Positions 41,249 through 49,293 of a stretch of 64,000 bases of DNA are shown one piece after another; the first letter of the stretch is position 1; each line of letters begins with the position of its first letter. The notes under the pieces were generated by a model. The model saw nothing but the letters and a program-made list of their open reading frames with translations. It did no database searches and was not told the origin of the DNA. The stretch comes from JACRAR01 sp041674385 (GTDB lineage Bacteria > Pseudomonadota > Gammaproteobacteria > Burkholderiales > Rhodocyclaceae). Made by a program: the position numbers and the translations under genes. The stretch covers positions 1 to 64,000 of the forward strand of contig JBAYVU010000013.1 of the NCBI GenBank assembly GCA_041674385.1, read 5' to 3'.

Positions 41249-43120
41249 TCAACTATTTATTGCGAGAACCTCTTGCACGCGGTTTTTAATGCCAACAGCA
41301 TCCAGCCCGATCTGGGCAAGCAACTTTGCCGAGTCGCCGTGATCGATGAAGCGATCCGGCAAACCGAGCCGCAGCATGGGTGTGGTCAGCGCCAGTTCCT
41401 CGAGACAGCGGCTGACTTCCGTGCCTGCGCCGCCGATCAGTGCGTTTTCCTCAATGCTGACCAGCAGATCGTGGCTTTCCGCGAGCAGTTTGAGCAGGGC
41501 GCGATCGAGCGGCTTGACGAAGCGCATGTTGGCTACGGTGGCATCCAATTGTTCCGCCGCCTCGAGTGCCGGCGCCAGCATGCTGCCGAACGCCAGCAAG
41601 GCGACGCGTTGCCGGTCCTTCCTTGCGGTTTTTCTCCGGATTTCGGCCGTCCCTATCTCCAAGCCGTCGAGCGTTGCCTCGACCGGCACGCCGGGGCCGC
41701 TCCCGCGCGGATAGCGCACGGCACTTGGGCCGTTGTGATGGAAGCCCGTCGTGAGCATCTTGCGGCATTCGTTTTCGTCGCTGGGAGTCATGACCAGCAT
41801 ATTGGGGATGCAGGCCAGATAACTCAAATCGAAGGCGCCATTGTGCGTTGCGCCGTCCGCACCGACGAGGCCGCTGCGGTCGATAGCCAGCAGCACCGGC
41901 AGGTTCTGCAGGGCAACGTCGTGGATCAATTGATCATAGGCGCGTTGCAGAAAGGTCGAGTAGATGGCGACGACCGGCCGCATTCCCTCGCAGGCGAGCC
42001 CTGCCGCAAAAGTCACGGCATGCTGCTCGGCTATCCCGACATCGTGGTAGCGCTCCGGATACTCCTGCGCAAAGCGCACCATGCCCGAGCCCTCGCGCAT
42101 GGCCGGCGTGATGCCGATCAGCCGGTCTTCCGTTGCGGCCATGTCGCACAGCCAGTCGCCGAAGACCTGGGTGTAGGTGGGCTTGGCTGGCTGGCTTTCC
42201 TGGATGCCGCCCGCGGTATCGAATTTGGAAACGCCGTGGTACAAGATGGGATCGGCTTCCGCCAGCTTGTAGCCCTGGCCTTTGCGGGTGACGACATGAA
42301 GAAATTGCGGACCGTCGAGCAACTTCAGGTTTTCCAGGGTTGGGATCAGGGAATCGAGGTCGTGGCCATTGATCGGTCCGATATAGTTGAAGCCGAGTTC
42401 TTCAAACAGGGTTCCCGGAACGATCATGCCCTTGACATGCTCTTCGGCGCGCTTGGCGAATTCCAGCATCGACGGCACCACAGACAGCACTTTTTCACCG
42501 GCTCTGCGCGCGGCATTGAAGGAGCGCCCGGAAAACAGCCGCGCCAGGTATTTGGTGAGCGCCCCCACCGGCGGCGATATCGACATGTCATTGTCGTTGA
42601 GAATCACCAGCAGATTGGCATCGACCACGCCGGCATTGTTGAGCGCCTCGAAGGCTTGCCCGGCTGACATCGCGCCGTCGCCGATGACGGCCAGAATGCG
42701 GCGTCCTTCGCCCTTGGTGCGGGCGGCAACCGCCATCCCCAGGGCGGCCGAAATCGAGGTCGAGGAATGTCCGACGCCAAAGGTGTCGTATTCGCTTTCA
42801 GTGCGTCGCGGAAAACCGGAAACGCCATCCTGCATGCGCAATCTTGCCATGCCAGCGCGACGGCCGGTAAGTATCTTGTGCGCATAGGTCTGATGGCCGA
42901 CATCCCAAACCAGCCGATCGTGCGGCGTGTCGAACACATAATGCAGGGCGATGGTCAGCTCGATAGTGCCGAGATTCGACGACAGGTGCCCGCCCGTCTC
43001 GGCCACCGACTTGAGCAGAAATGCCCGCAGTTCCTCGGCGAGTTGCGCCAGATCCTTGCGCTCCAGCTGACGGAGTTCGGCAGGAAAGTTGATGGTATCC
43101 AGAAGCGGCGTATCGGACAT
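41249..43120 (-). CDS. dxs: 1-deoxy-D-xylulose-5-phosphate synthase
   Basis: A 623-residue thiamine diphosphate enzyme of the MEP isoprenoid pathway, condensing pyruvate and glyceraldehyde 3-phosphate. Motifs are the ThDP-binding GDGAMSAGQAFEALNNAG, HVVTRKGQGY, and the transketolase-like DVGIAEQHAVTFAAGLA and RSGLVGADGATHNG. It ends a typical xseB-ispA-dxs operon, 21 bases downstream of ispA. ATG at 43120 gives MSDTPLLDTIN. Confidence 0.97.
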   Translation of the reverse strand: MSDTPLLDTINFPAELRQLERKDLAQLAEELRAFLLKSVAETGGHLSSNLGTIELTIALHYVFDTPHDRLVWDVGHQTYAHKILTGRRAGMARLRMQDGVSGFPRRTESEYDTFGVGHSSTSISAALGMAVAARTKGEGRRILAVIGDGAMSAGQAFEALNNAGVVDANLLVILNDNDMSISPPVGALTKYLARLFSGRSFNAARRAGEKVLSVVPSMLEFAKRAEEHVKGMIVPGTLFEELGFNYIGPINGHDLDSLIPTLENLKLLDGPQFLHVVTRKGQGYKLAEADPILYHGVSKFDTAGGIQESQPAKPTYTQVFGDWLCDMAATEDRLIGITPAMREGSGMVRFAQEYPERYHDVGIAEQHAVTFAAGLACEGMRPVVAIYSTFLQRAYDQLIHDVALQNLPVLLAIDRSGLVGADGATHNGAFDLSYLACIPNMLVMTPSDENECRKMLTTGFHHNGPSAVRYPRGSGPGVPVEATLDGLEIGTAEIRRKTARKDRQRVALLAFGSMLAPALEAAEQLDATVANMRFVKPLDRALLKLLAESHDLLVSIEENALIGGAGTEVSRCLEELALTTPMLRLGLPDRFIDHGDSAKLLAQIGLDAVGIKNRVQEVLAINS

Positions 43121-43141
43121 GATGCTCAGTTTGGGCTATCG

Positions 43142-44029
43142 TCAGAAACTGCGGTCAACGATGAAATCGGTCAGTTCGCCCAGCCTTTGAGCAGTCTTGC
43201 CGAAGGGCGCCAGGGCTGCGTGGGCGGTGGCACGCAGATCGGCGGCTTTCTCCCTGGCCTGCGCGAGGCCGAGCAGGCTGACGTAAGTGGGCTTGTTTTG
43301 CGCGGCATCCTTGCCCGCGGTTTTACCCAGCGTGGCCGTATCGGCCACGCTGTCGAGGATGTCGTCGACCACCTGGAACAGCAAGCCCGCAGTCTTGGCG
43401 AAGTGATCCAGGCGGGGCAAGGCTTCGGCGGGTGCGGATGCGCCGCAATAGGCACCGAGCAGCACGGCGGCGCGGATCAGCGCACCGGTCTTATGGATGT
43501 GCATGAACTCCAGTTCTGTCAGCGACAAGGACTGCCCGACGGCGGCCAGGTCGATGGCTTGGCCGCCTGCCATGCCGCGCGAACCGCTGGCTTGCGCAAG
43601 CAGATGCAGCATTTCGATCCGGCGAACCGCATCGGCACCCGGCGGAAGCTCGGCGAGCAGCTGGAAGGCCAGGGGTTGCAAGGCATCGCCGACAAGCAGG
43701 GCGGTGGCTTCGTCGAATTCCACGTGGCAGGTGGGTTTGCCGCGGCGCAGGACATCGTCATCCATGCAGGGCAGGTCATCGTGCACCAGCGAATAGACGT
43801 GAATCAATTCCACCGCGGCGGCGGCCTTGTCCAGATGCGCCGGATCGGCGTCGGCGAGCTCGCCGGCGGCGTAACAGAGTAGCGGCCTGACGCGTTTGCC
43901 GCCGCCCAGAGCAACGTAGCGCATTGCCTGATGCAGGCGTCGCGGCGCAGTATCGACAGATGGCAGCCATCGCCCGAGGTTTTCTTCGGTGCGTCGCTGC
44001 ATGGTTTCCATCCAGGTGAAAAAATCCAT
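43142..44029 (-). CDS. ispA: Farnesyl diphosphate synthase
   Basis: A 295-residue trans-prenyltransferase that makes FPP (or GPP) from DMAPP and IPP. The two aspartate-rich motifs are DDLPCMDDD and DDILD. GGKRVRPLLCY and GGQAIDL are also typical. It is encoded between xseB (7 bases upstream) and dxs. With ispH further along in the window it covers two of the isoprenoid steps. Confidence 0.95.
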   Translation of the reverse strand: MDFFTWMETMQRRTEENLGRWLPSVDTAPRRLHQAMRYVALGGGKRVRPLLCYAAGELADADPAHLDKAAAAVELIHVYSLVHDDLPCMDDDVLRRGKPTCHVEFDEATALLVGDALQPLAFQLLAELPPGADAVRRIEMLHLLAQASGSRGMAGGQAIDLAAVGQSLSLTELEFMHIHKTGALIRAAVLLGAYCGASAPAEALPRLDHFAKTAGLLFQVVDDILDSVADTATLGKTAGKDAAQNKPTYVSLLGLAQAREKAADLRATAHAALAPFGKTAQRLGELTDFIVDRSF

Positions 44030-44036
44030 AAAGGAT

Positions 44037-44309
44037 TTACGTTTCCTGCTTGTCGTTGAAAGGCTGGTCCGCAGGCGGCTCGAATTCGCGCAAGCTGGAT
44101 TTTTCGAGGATCTGCAATTTTCGTTCGGCGGCAGTCAAGGTTTCTTGGCAGTACCTGAGCAACGCTGCGCCGCGTTCGTAGGCAGCCAGCGAATCCTCCA
44201 ACGGAAGCTGGCCAGCTTCCATGTCGCGCACGATGGTTTCGATCTCGGCCAGCGCGGCTTCAAACGAGGCAGGGTGAGCAGGGTAAGTATTGCGGGCAGG
44301 TTTGACCAT
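44037..44309 (-). CDS. xseB: Exodeoxyribonuclease VII small subunit
   Basis: A 90-residue helical hairpin protein that complements the XseA large subunit in single-strand DNA degradation. It has the family pattern SFEAALAEIETIVRDMEAGQLPLEDSLAAYERGAALLRYCQ. The long segment runs from residue 15 to about 54. The C-terminal tail is variable. It begins the ispA-dxs operon. Confidence 0.93.
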   Translation of the reverse strand: MVKPARNTYPAHPASFEAALAEIETIVRDMEAGQLPLEDSLAAYERGAALLRYCQETLTAAERKLQILEKSSLREFEPPADQPFNDKQET

Positions 44310-44366
44310 TTATCAAGATGCCGAACAGGTTTCGGCGCAATCCAGTCGCCAACCAATATAATTATA

Positions 44367-44398
44367 CTCGTCGGTTTCAGGATTCCGACGTCTTGTCG
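44367..44398 (+). promoter_or_regulatory. Alternative-stem leader upstream of a 33-codon frame
   Basis: CGTCGG (44367-44372), CCGACG (44383-44388) and GTCGGA (44393-44398) are arranged so the middle segment can pair with either neighbour. A TATAAT hexamer (44355-44360) lies just upstream. The layout resembles an attenuator; no -35 is convincing. Confidence 0.3.
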
Positions 44399-44416
44399 GA
44401 CTGTAGGTTGGGAGAT

Positions 44417-44518
44417 ATGCCAGACATCATCGAAATGACTCATTCGGCTGCAAGTCTCGTGCTGATGGAAGACAGCATGCCGTACTTCCAAGAAACCTGC
44501 CGGCGCAGCATCGTTTGA
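44417..44518 (+). CDS. Possible small protein (33 residues), unknown
   Basis: The frame begins MPDIIEMTHSAASL and ends ETCRRSIV. A GGGAG ribosome-binding site is 5 bases before the ATG and a TATAAT hexamer with alternative hairpins lies further upstream. I do not recognise it. It occupies the 259-base gap between divergent xseB and the EamA transporter, and could be a leader peptide or chance frame. Low confidence. Confidence 0.3.
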   Translation: MPDIIEMTHSAASLVLMEDSMPYFQETCRRSIV

Positions 44519-44568
44519 ATCTTATTTCCGACACGAGGTGCGGGCGCCAGCCCGCTCAACGCCCCTAA

Positions 44569-45438
44569 ATGCAGTCTTTGTGGATGATTGCGGCGAGCCT
44601 GTTGTTCGCCTGCATGGGCGCTTGCGTCAAGCTGGGCAGCGCGCAGTTCTCCGCCGCCGAGCTGGTATTTTATCGGGGTGTAATCTCTTTGCTGTTGATC
44701 TATGGCTATGTGCGCGTCGCCAAGCTGTCGGTGGCGACGCGGTATTGGCGTACCCACGTTTCGCGCAGCATTGCCGGCTTCGTTGCGCTGATGCTGTACT
44801 TTCAATCGATCAGCATGATTCCGCTGGCCATGGCGGTGACCCTCAACTACACTTCGCCGCTGTTCCTGGCCCTGCTGCTGGTTTTCTGGAAGCGTGAGCG
44901 GGTTGGCCCGCTGCTGCTGGTCGCACTGGCAGCAGGATTTGCCGGGGTGATTCTGCTGCTGCGGCCGAGCTGGCATTCCGAGCTGCTCACAGGCGGCTTG
45001 TGCGGACTCGCCTCCGGCATGATCGCCAGCATCGCCTACCTGAATGTGCGCAAGCTTGGCGAACTGGGCGAGCCGGAATGGCGCACGGTGTTTTATTTCT
45101 TTTTGATTACGGTGCTTGGCAGTTTGCCCTGGATATTTACCGGCATCTGGACCGGCCAAGCGCTGCATGCGATCGATGGCCACGGCTGGCTGCTGCTGTT
45201 GGGGGTCGGCGGTTTGGGCTCGCTCGCCCAGATTTGCATGACCCGTGCATTCAAACACGGCAAGACCCTGGTCAGTGCCAGTCTCGCTTACAGCAACGTC
45301 GTGTTTGCCGGTTTGCTCGGCATGTGGCTGTGGGATGAGCGCTTGCCGCTCGTCGCACAAATTGGGGTCGGGCTGATCCTGGTGAGCGGCATACTTGCCA
45401 CGACCTTATCGCGTACCGCACCGATCCAGCAGGATTGA
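44569..45438 (+). CDS. DMT superfamily (EamA) transporter
   Basis: A 289-residue inner-membrane protein with ten predicted helices in two EamA repeats. Typical segments are FSAAELVFYRGVISLLLIYG, ALMLYFQSISMIPLAMAVTL with SPLFLALL, and AFKHGKTLVSASLAYSNVVF. Relatives export amino acids, nucleosides or other metabolites. The substrate is unknown. The 38-base gap to the SpoIIAA-like gene suggests a possible shared transcript. Confidence 0.88.
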   Translation: MQSLWMIAASLLFACMGACVKLGSAQFSAAELVFYRGVISLLLIYGYVRVAKLSVATRYWRTHVSRSIAGFVALMLYFQSISMIPLAMAVTLNYTSPLFLALLLVFWKRERVGPLLLVALAAGFAGVILLLRPSWHSELLTGGLCGLASGMIASIAYLNVRKLGELGEPEWRTVFYFFLITVLGSLPWIFTGIWTGQALHAIDGHGWLLLLGVGGLGSLAQICMTRAFKHGKTLVSASLAYSNVVFAGLLGMWLWDERLPLVAQIGVGLILVSGILATTLSRTAPIQQD

Positions 45439-45475
45439 TATACTGTCCGCATCCATTGTCGCTCAAGGAACCAAC

Positions 45476-45832
45476 ATGATTACTACCGATCGGCGGGGCA
45501 ACCTGGTTTCAGTGGCGGTCTTCGGCGAATTTACGCTTGCCGACTTCAAGGAATTCGAGACCGTGCTGGCTGGCTATCCCCGGTCCGAGAGCCCGCTCAA
45601 CCTGTTCTTCGACCTGCGCCAGATGGCCGACTTTACTGTCGATGTGGCTTGGGAGGAAATCAAGTTCTCGCGTCAGCATCCCCACGATTTCACCCGCATT
45701 GCGGTATTGACCGAGAGTCAGTGGGTCGCCTGGAGCGCCTGGCTGTCGCAAGCCTTCGTCGATGCCGATTTGTGCGTCTTCAAAGACGAAGCGGAGGCGC
45801 GTGACTGGCTGGCGGGTGGGCAGAGTGACTGA
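45476..45832 (+). CDS. SpoIIAA-like (STAS/SEC14-type) domain protein
   Basis: A 118-residue single-domain protein with alternating strands and helices: VSVAVFGEFTLADFKEFETVL, LNLFFDLRQMADF, RIAVLTESQWVAWSAWLSQAF and DEAEARDWLAG. The fold matches the SpoIIAA-like group that includes CRAL/SEC14-type small proteins. Its function is not known. ATG at 45476 has AAGGA upstream. Its 3' end overlaps the sulfurtransferase start by 8 bases, so the two are probably co-translated. Confidence 0.7.
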   Translation: MITTDRRGNLVSVAVFGEFTLADFKEFETVLAGYPRSESPLNLFFDLRQMADFTVDVAWEEIKFSRQHPHDFTRIAVLTESQWVAWSAWLSQAFVDADLCVFKDEAEARDWLAGGQSD

Positions 45833-46682
45833 GTCGCTGGTCAGCGCCGCCGAGGTCGCGACGCATATTCCCGATTCCGGCTGGCGCATATTCGATTGCC
45901 GCCACGACCTCAAGCAGACCGAATATGGAATCCAGGCTTATGCCAAGGGCCATATCCCCGGCGCGCTGTTCCTGCATCTCGACCGCGACCTGTCGGGGAC
46001 AACCACGGGCCGCAACGGGCGGCACCCGTTGCCCGATGCTGCGGTTTTCGCGGCGAAGATGGGAAGATGCGGCGTCAGCACAGATACCCAGGTGGTCGCT
46101 TACGATAATGAAGGCGGCGTTTTCGCGGCACGCCTGTGGTGGCTGTTGCGCTGGCTTGGGCACCGGCATGTGGCGGTTCTCGACGGCGGACTGGCCGGCT
46201 GGAAGCGCGCCAAACTGCCGCTCGAAGAAGGCAGTCCGCCGGCTGCGGCGACGCAGTTTGCGGCCCGACCCGGCGCGGAATGCGACAAGCCGGTCGATGC
46301 CGATTTTGTGCTGGCGCATCTCGGTGCGGCGGACATGCTGCTGGTCGACGCGCGCAGCCCGGAACGTTTCCGCGGCGAGAACGAAACCCTCGATCCGGTG
46401 GGTGGGCATATTCCCGGCGCGATCAACCGTTTCTATTTCGACAATCTCGATGACGACGGCTGTTTTTTCAAGCCCGCCGGCGTGTTGCGCAGCGAATTCG
46501 AAGCGCTGCTGGGTGGGCGTGAGGCACGCAGCGTGGTGCAACAGTGCGGCTCCGGCGTGACCGCCTGTCATAACGTGCTGGCCATGGAATTGGCCGGTCT
46601 GTCGGGCTCGCGGCTGTATGCGGGTTCGTGGAGCGAATGGTGCAGCGATCCGCAACGGCCGGTCGCCACCGGGGCGGCGTAG
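45825..46682 (+). CDS. sseA: 3-mercaptopyruvate sulfurtransferase-like tandem rhodanese
   Basis: A 285-residue protein with two rhodanese domains. The inactive N-terminal domain has IFDCRHDLKQTEYG and YAKGHIPGA. The C-terminal domain carries the catalytic loop CGSGVTA (in QQCGSGVTACHN), the version found in 3-mercaptopyruvate sulfurtransferases rather than the CRKGVT of thiosulfate sulfurtransferase. It transfers a sulfane sulfur to thiols or cyanide. GTG at 45825 has a GGGTGGG site and overlaps the preceding gene. In a sulfur oxidiser it could feed persulfide pools; that link is inferred. Confidence 0.88.
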   Translation: MTESLVSAAEVATHIPDSGWRIFDCRHDLKQTEYGIQAYAKGHIPGALFLHLDRDLSGTTTGRNGRHPLPDAAVFAAKMGRCGVSTDTQVVAYDNEGGVFAARLWWLLRWLGHRHVAVLDGGLAGWKRAKLPLEEGSPPAAATQFAARPGAECDKPVDADFVLAHLGAADMLLVDARSPERFRGENETLDPVGGHIPGAINRFYFDNLDDDGCFFKPAGVLRSEFEALLGGREARSVVQQCGSGVTACHNVLAMELAGLSGSRLYAGSWSEWCSDPQRPVATGAA

Positions 46683-46707
46683 CCCAATTGAATTGGAGTG
46701 AATCGAC

Positions 46708-47646
46708 ATGACGGTTATGCAGGCATTCGTTAAGTTGGGGCGAGTTCTGCTTACGCAGAGTCGTGGCGCTTGGGCGATGGCCGCTGGCGTCGCGGTGATG
46801 CTGTTTGGGACGGTCGGTGCCGGCCCGGCTTACGCGGTCTTGGTGGATTCGGGCGATTGGGTCGCACCCATTCCCGGCGTCGATTTGGGATTTGTGTATC
46901 AGCAGCACGCATCGCGCAGTCGTGTGTATGCCGATGGCAAGGAAGTCCTGAGCAATGCCAACCTGACTTCCGATATTACTTTGCTCCGCTATGTCCATCC
47001 GGTTTCAGTCAACGGCTATGTGGTGTCGCCGAATGTTTTGCTGCCTCTTGGTACCCTCAGAGCCGGCGGCAATCTGGCGGCAAACGGCAGGACCAGTGGC
47101 GTTGGCGACCTGATATTCGCATGCCCCACTTGGGTGGTAAACAATCCTCAAACGCGCACCTTTTTCGGGTTCTTGCCTTTCGTGTTTTTTCCCACCGGCG
47201 ATTACGACAAAAATCGGCCGCTTAATCTGGGCGAGAACCGATGGAAGGGCGCATTTCAAGTCGGGGGAATGCATGGGCTGGGGAAGGACTTCAGTCTCGA
47301 ACTGACCGGGGACGTGACGTGGTACGGCAAAAACACGCAATACGGCGCGGCCAGCGCAATCTTGAAACAAAACCCTTTATATATGGTGCATGGCTATCTG
47401 AATTGGCACTATTCGCCTGCCACCACCTTTGCGCTTGGCGCTGCGAGGACGGAAGGCGGCACCACGTCGGTCAATGGCGTATCGATGAACGACGAAACCA
47501 GAACCCTTCAGGGGTTTCTGGTGGCGTCCACCTTCATCGACCAGCGCACCCAGCTGATATTCGCCGCCGGCCGCGATCTGTCTGTCCGCAATGGCTTGAA
47601 GGAGGACGGCCGGCTCAACTTCCGGTTTCTGCGAGTATTGCCATAA
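46708..47646 (+). CDS. Outer-membrane transporter-like beta-barrel (phenol MetA type)
   Basis: A 312-residue exported protein. A signal peptide ends near GPAYAVLVDSG. The body has the SYDVGDLI/ACPTWVVNN-like strand pattern of the group once called MetA-pathway of phenol degradation (COG4313), with VGDLIFACPTWV, FGFLPFVFFPTGDYD and GENRWKGAFQ. The terminal strand ends RFLRVLP. Related proteins are barrels for hydrophobic compounds. Substrate is not known. A GGAGTGAA site precedes the ATG, and a terminator follows its stop. Confidence 0.75.
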   Translation: MTVMQAFVKLGRVLLTQSRGAWAMAAGVAVMLFGTVGAGPAYAVLVDSGDWVAPIPGVDLGFVYQQHASRSRVYADGKEVLSNANLTSDITLLRYVHPVSVNGYVVSPNVLLPLGTLRAGGNLAANGRTSGVGDLIFACPTWVVNNPQTRTFFGFLPFVFFPTGDYDKNRPLNLGENRWKGAFQVGGMHGLGKDFSLELTGDVTWYGKNTQYGAASAILKQNPLYMVHGYLNWHYSPATTFALGAARTEGGTTSVNGVSMNDETRTLQGFLVASTFIDQRTQLIFAAGRDLSVRNGLKEDGRLNFRFLRVLP

Positions 47647-47656
47647 AAGGATAAAC

Positions 47657-47680
47657 AGACCGCAATGAGCGGCCTTTTTT
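47657..47680 (+). terminator. Terminator after the outer-membrane protein gene
   Basis: Stem AGACCGC / GCGGCCT (one mismatch) with a 5-base loop, followed by six T. It starts 11 bases after the stop and ends at the queG stop codon on the other strand. Confidence 0.75.
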
Positions 47681-48747
47681 CATTTGCCTCTGTGCCTTTC
47701 CAGAGCCCAGGCGACATGTTCGCGCACCAGTGCCGAGGCATCGTCGCGGCGCGCGTTCAGCGCTGACAACACGCCGGGCGTGGTCGGTGCGTTGCCCAGG
47801 CCGACCGCGAGGTTGCGCAGCCAGCGTTCATGCCCGAGGCGGTAAATGGCCGAACCCGCCATCCTTTGATTGAATTCCGCTGCGCTCCAGCCGAACAGAT
47901 CGACCATGCGGGCTTGGTCCAGTTCATGGCGCACCGCAAAGTCTTTCTCGCGTGTGGTCGGCGTCGGTTTGTTCCACGGGCAGCACAACTGACAATCGTC
48001 GCAGCCATAGATCCGGTTGCCGATCGGCGCGCGCCATTCGACAGGAATGGCGCCCTTGAGTTCGATGGTCAGATAGGAGAGGCAGCGACGCGCGTCGAGC
48101 CGGTAAGGCGCGACGATGGCGCCGGTGGGGCAGGCGTTGATGCAGGCGGTGCAGTTGCCGCAGTGCTCGGATACTGGCGGGTCGGGCGGCAACGGCAGTG
48201 CGCAGTAGATTTCGCCGAGAAAGAAGGTCGAGCCTGCCTCTCGCGTCAGCAGCAGCGTATGCTTGCCGCGCCAGCCGAGGCCGCTGCGCGCCGCGAGTTC
48301 GATCTCCAGCACCGGCGCAGAATCGGCAAACACCCGATGCGCGAAGCTGCCGATGTCGGTTTCGATGCGTTCGGCGAGTTTCTGCAGCCGCGAGCGCAGC
48401 AGCTTGTGGTAGTCGCGGCCCAGAGCGTAACGCGAGACATAGGCGCGCGTGGCATCGACCAGGTTGGCTCGCGCTTCGGCCGCTTGCGGCCAGTAGCCGA
48501 TTCGCGCCGTGATCACCGAGACGGTACCGGGCAGCAGTTGCCCGGGCCTGGCACGCTTGAGGCCGTGGCGTGCCATATAATCCATCTCGCCTTGGAAGCC
48601 GGCTGACAGCCAGGCCAGCAACCCGGCTTCCGCCGCATCCATATCCGTAGCGGAAGTAATGCCAACGGCATCGAGACCGAGTTCCTGCCCCCACTGCTTG
48701 ATTTTCCTGGCGAGGGCCTGCCAATCCGGAGTATCTGTTAAATGCAT
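47680..48747 (-). CDS. queG: Epoxyqueuosine reductase
   Basis: A 355-residue cobalamin-dependent iron-sulfur enzyme for the last step of queuosine synthesis in tRNA. Two [4Fe-4S] motifs are CGNCTACINACPTGAI and CDDCQLCCPWNK. The N-terminal SDMDAAEAGLLAWL-like region and GEMDYMARH are typical. ATG at 48747 shares the palindrome ATGCAT with the divergent tsaE start. The C-terminal HEAT-like tail LGNAPTTPGVLSAL is present. Confidence 0.94.
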   Translation of the reverse strand: MHLTDTPDWQALARKIKQWGQELGLDAVGITSATDMDAAEAGLLAWLSAGFQGEMDYMARHGLKRARPGQLLPGTVSVITARIGYWPQAAEARANLVDATRAYVSRYALGRDYHKLLRSRLQKLAERIETDIGSFAHRVFADSAPVLEIELAARSGLGWRGKHTLLLTREAGSTFFLGEIYCALPLPPDPPVSEHCGNCTACINACPTGAIVAPYRLDARRCLSYLTIELKGAIPVEWRAPIGNRIYGCDDCQLCCPWNKPTPTTREKDFAVRHELDQARMVDLFGWSAAEFNQRMAGSAIYRLGHERWLRNLAVGLGNAPTTPGVLSALNARRDDASALVREHVAWALERHRGK

Positions 48748-49293
48748 GCGAGCAACGAGCCGAAGAAGTTCCCTGCGGATGATAATGCCTCAACCCTGTT
48801 TCTGCCCGACGAGGCGGCGACGCAGGCGTTAGGCGGCGTGCTGGCGCCATTGCTGGTGCCGGGCATGGTCATCTATCTTGAAGGCGACCTGGGTGCCGGC
48901 AAGACGACTTTGGTGCGCGGCATGCTGCGTGCGCTCGGTTTTGAGAATAAGGTGAAAAGTCCCACTTATACTTTGGTTGAACTTTACTCGGTTTCTAGAT
49001 TAAACTTGTATCACTTTGATTTTTATCGGTTCAATCAACCGGAAGAATATCTCGATGCAGGTCTCGACGAATATTTCCAAGGTGCTGGCGTGTGTCTGGT
49101 CGAATGGCCGGACAAGGCGGGCGCTTATCTGCCGTCGGCCGATCTCTGCCTGCATTTGTCGTTCGCCGAAAATGGACGCCAGGCCACGTTGTCGGCCGGC
49201 AGCGAGAAAGGGCGGCAATGCCTGACGAACTGGCGTTCCTCGACAGGCCGTATTCCCGACGGGAAATCCTCAAGTTCGCCGCCGCCACGCTGA
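48742..49293 (+). CDS. tsaE: tRNA threonylcarbamoyladenosine biosynthesis ATPase TsaE
   Basis: A 183-residue P-loop ATPase needed with TsaD/TsaB for t6A37 in tRNA. Walker A is GDLGAGKTTLVRG, then KSPTYTLVE, YHFDFYRF and EWPDKAG. The family part ends at about residue 150; the last 30 or so residues (after GSEKGRQ) overlap the amiC start in another frame and look unconserved. The ATG at 48742 is part of the ATGCAT shared with queG. Confidence 0.93.
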   Translation: MHASNEPKKFPADDNASTLFLPDEAATQALGGVLAPLLVPGMVIYLEGDLGAGKTTLVRGMLRALGFENKVKSPTYTLVELYSVSRLNLYHFDFYRFNQPEEYLDAGLDEYFQGAGVCLVEWPDKAGAYLPSADLCLHLSFAENGRQATLSAGSEKGRQCLTNWRSSTGRIPDGKSSSSPPPR

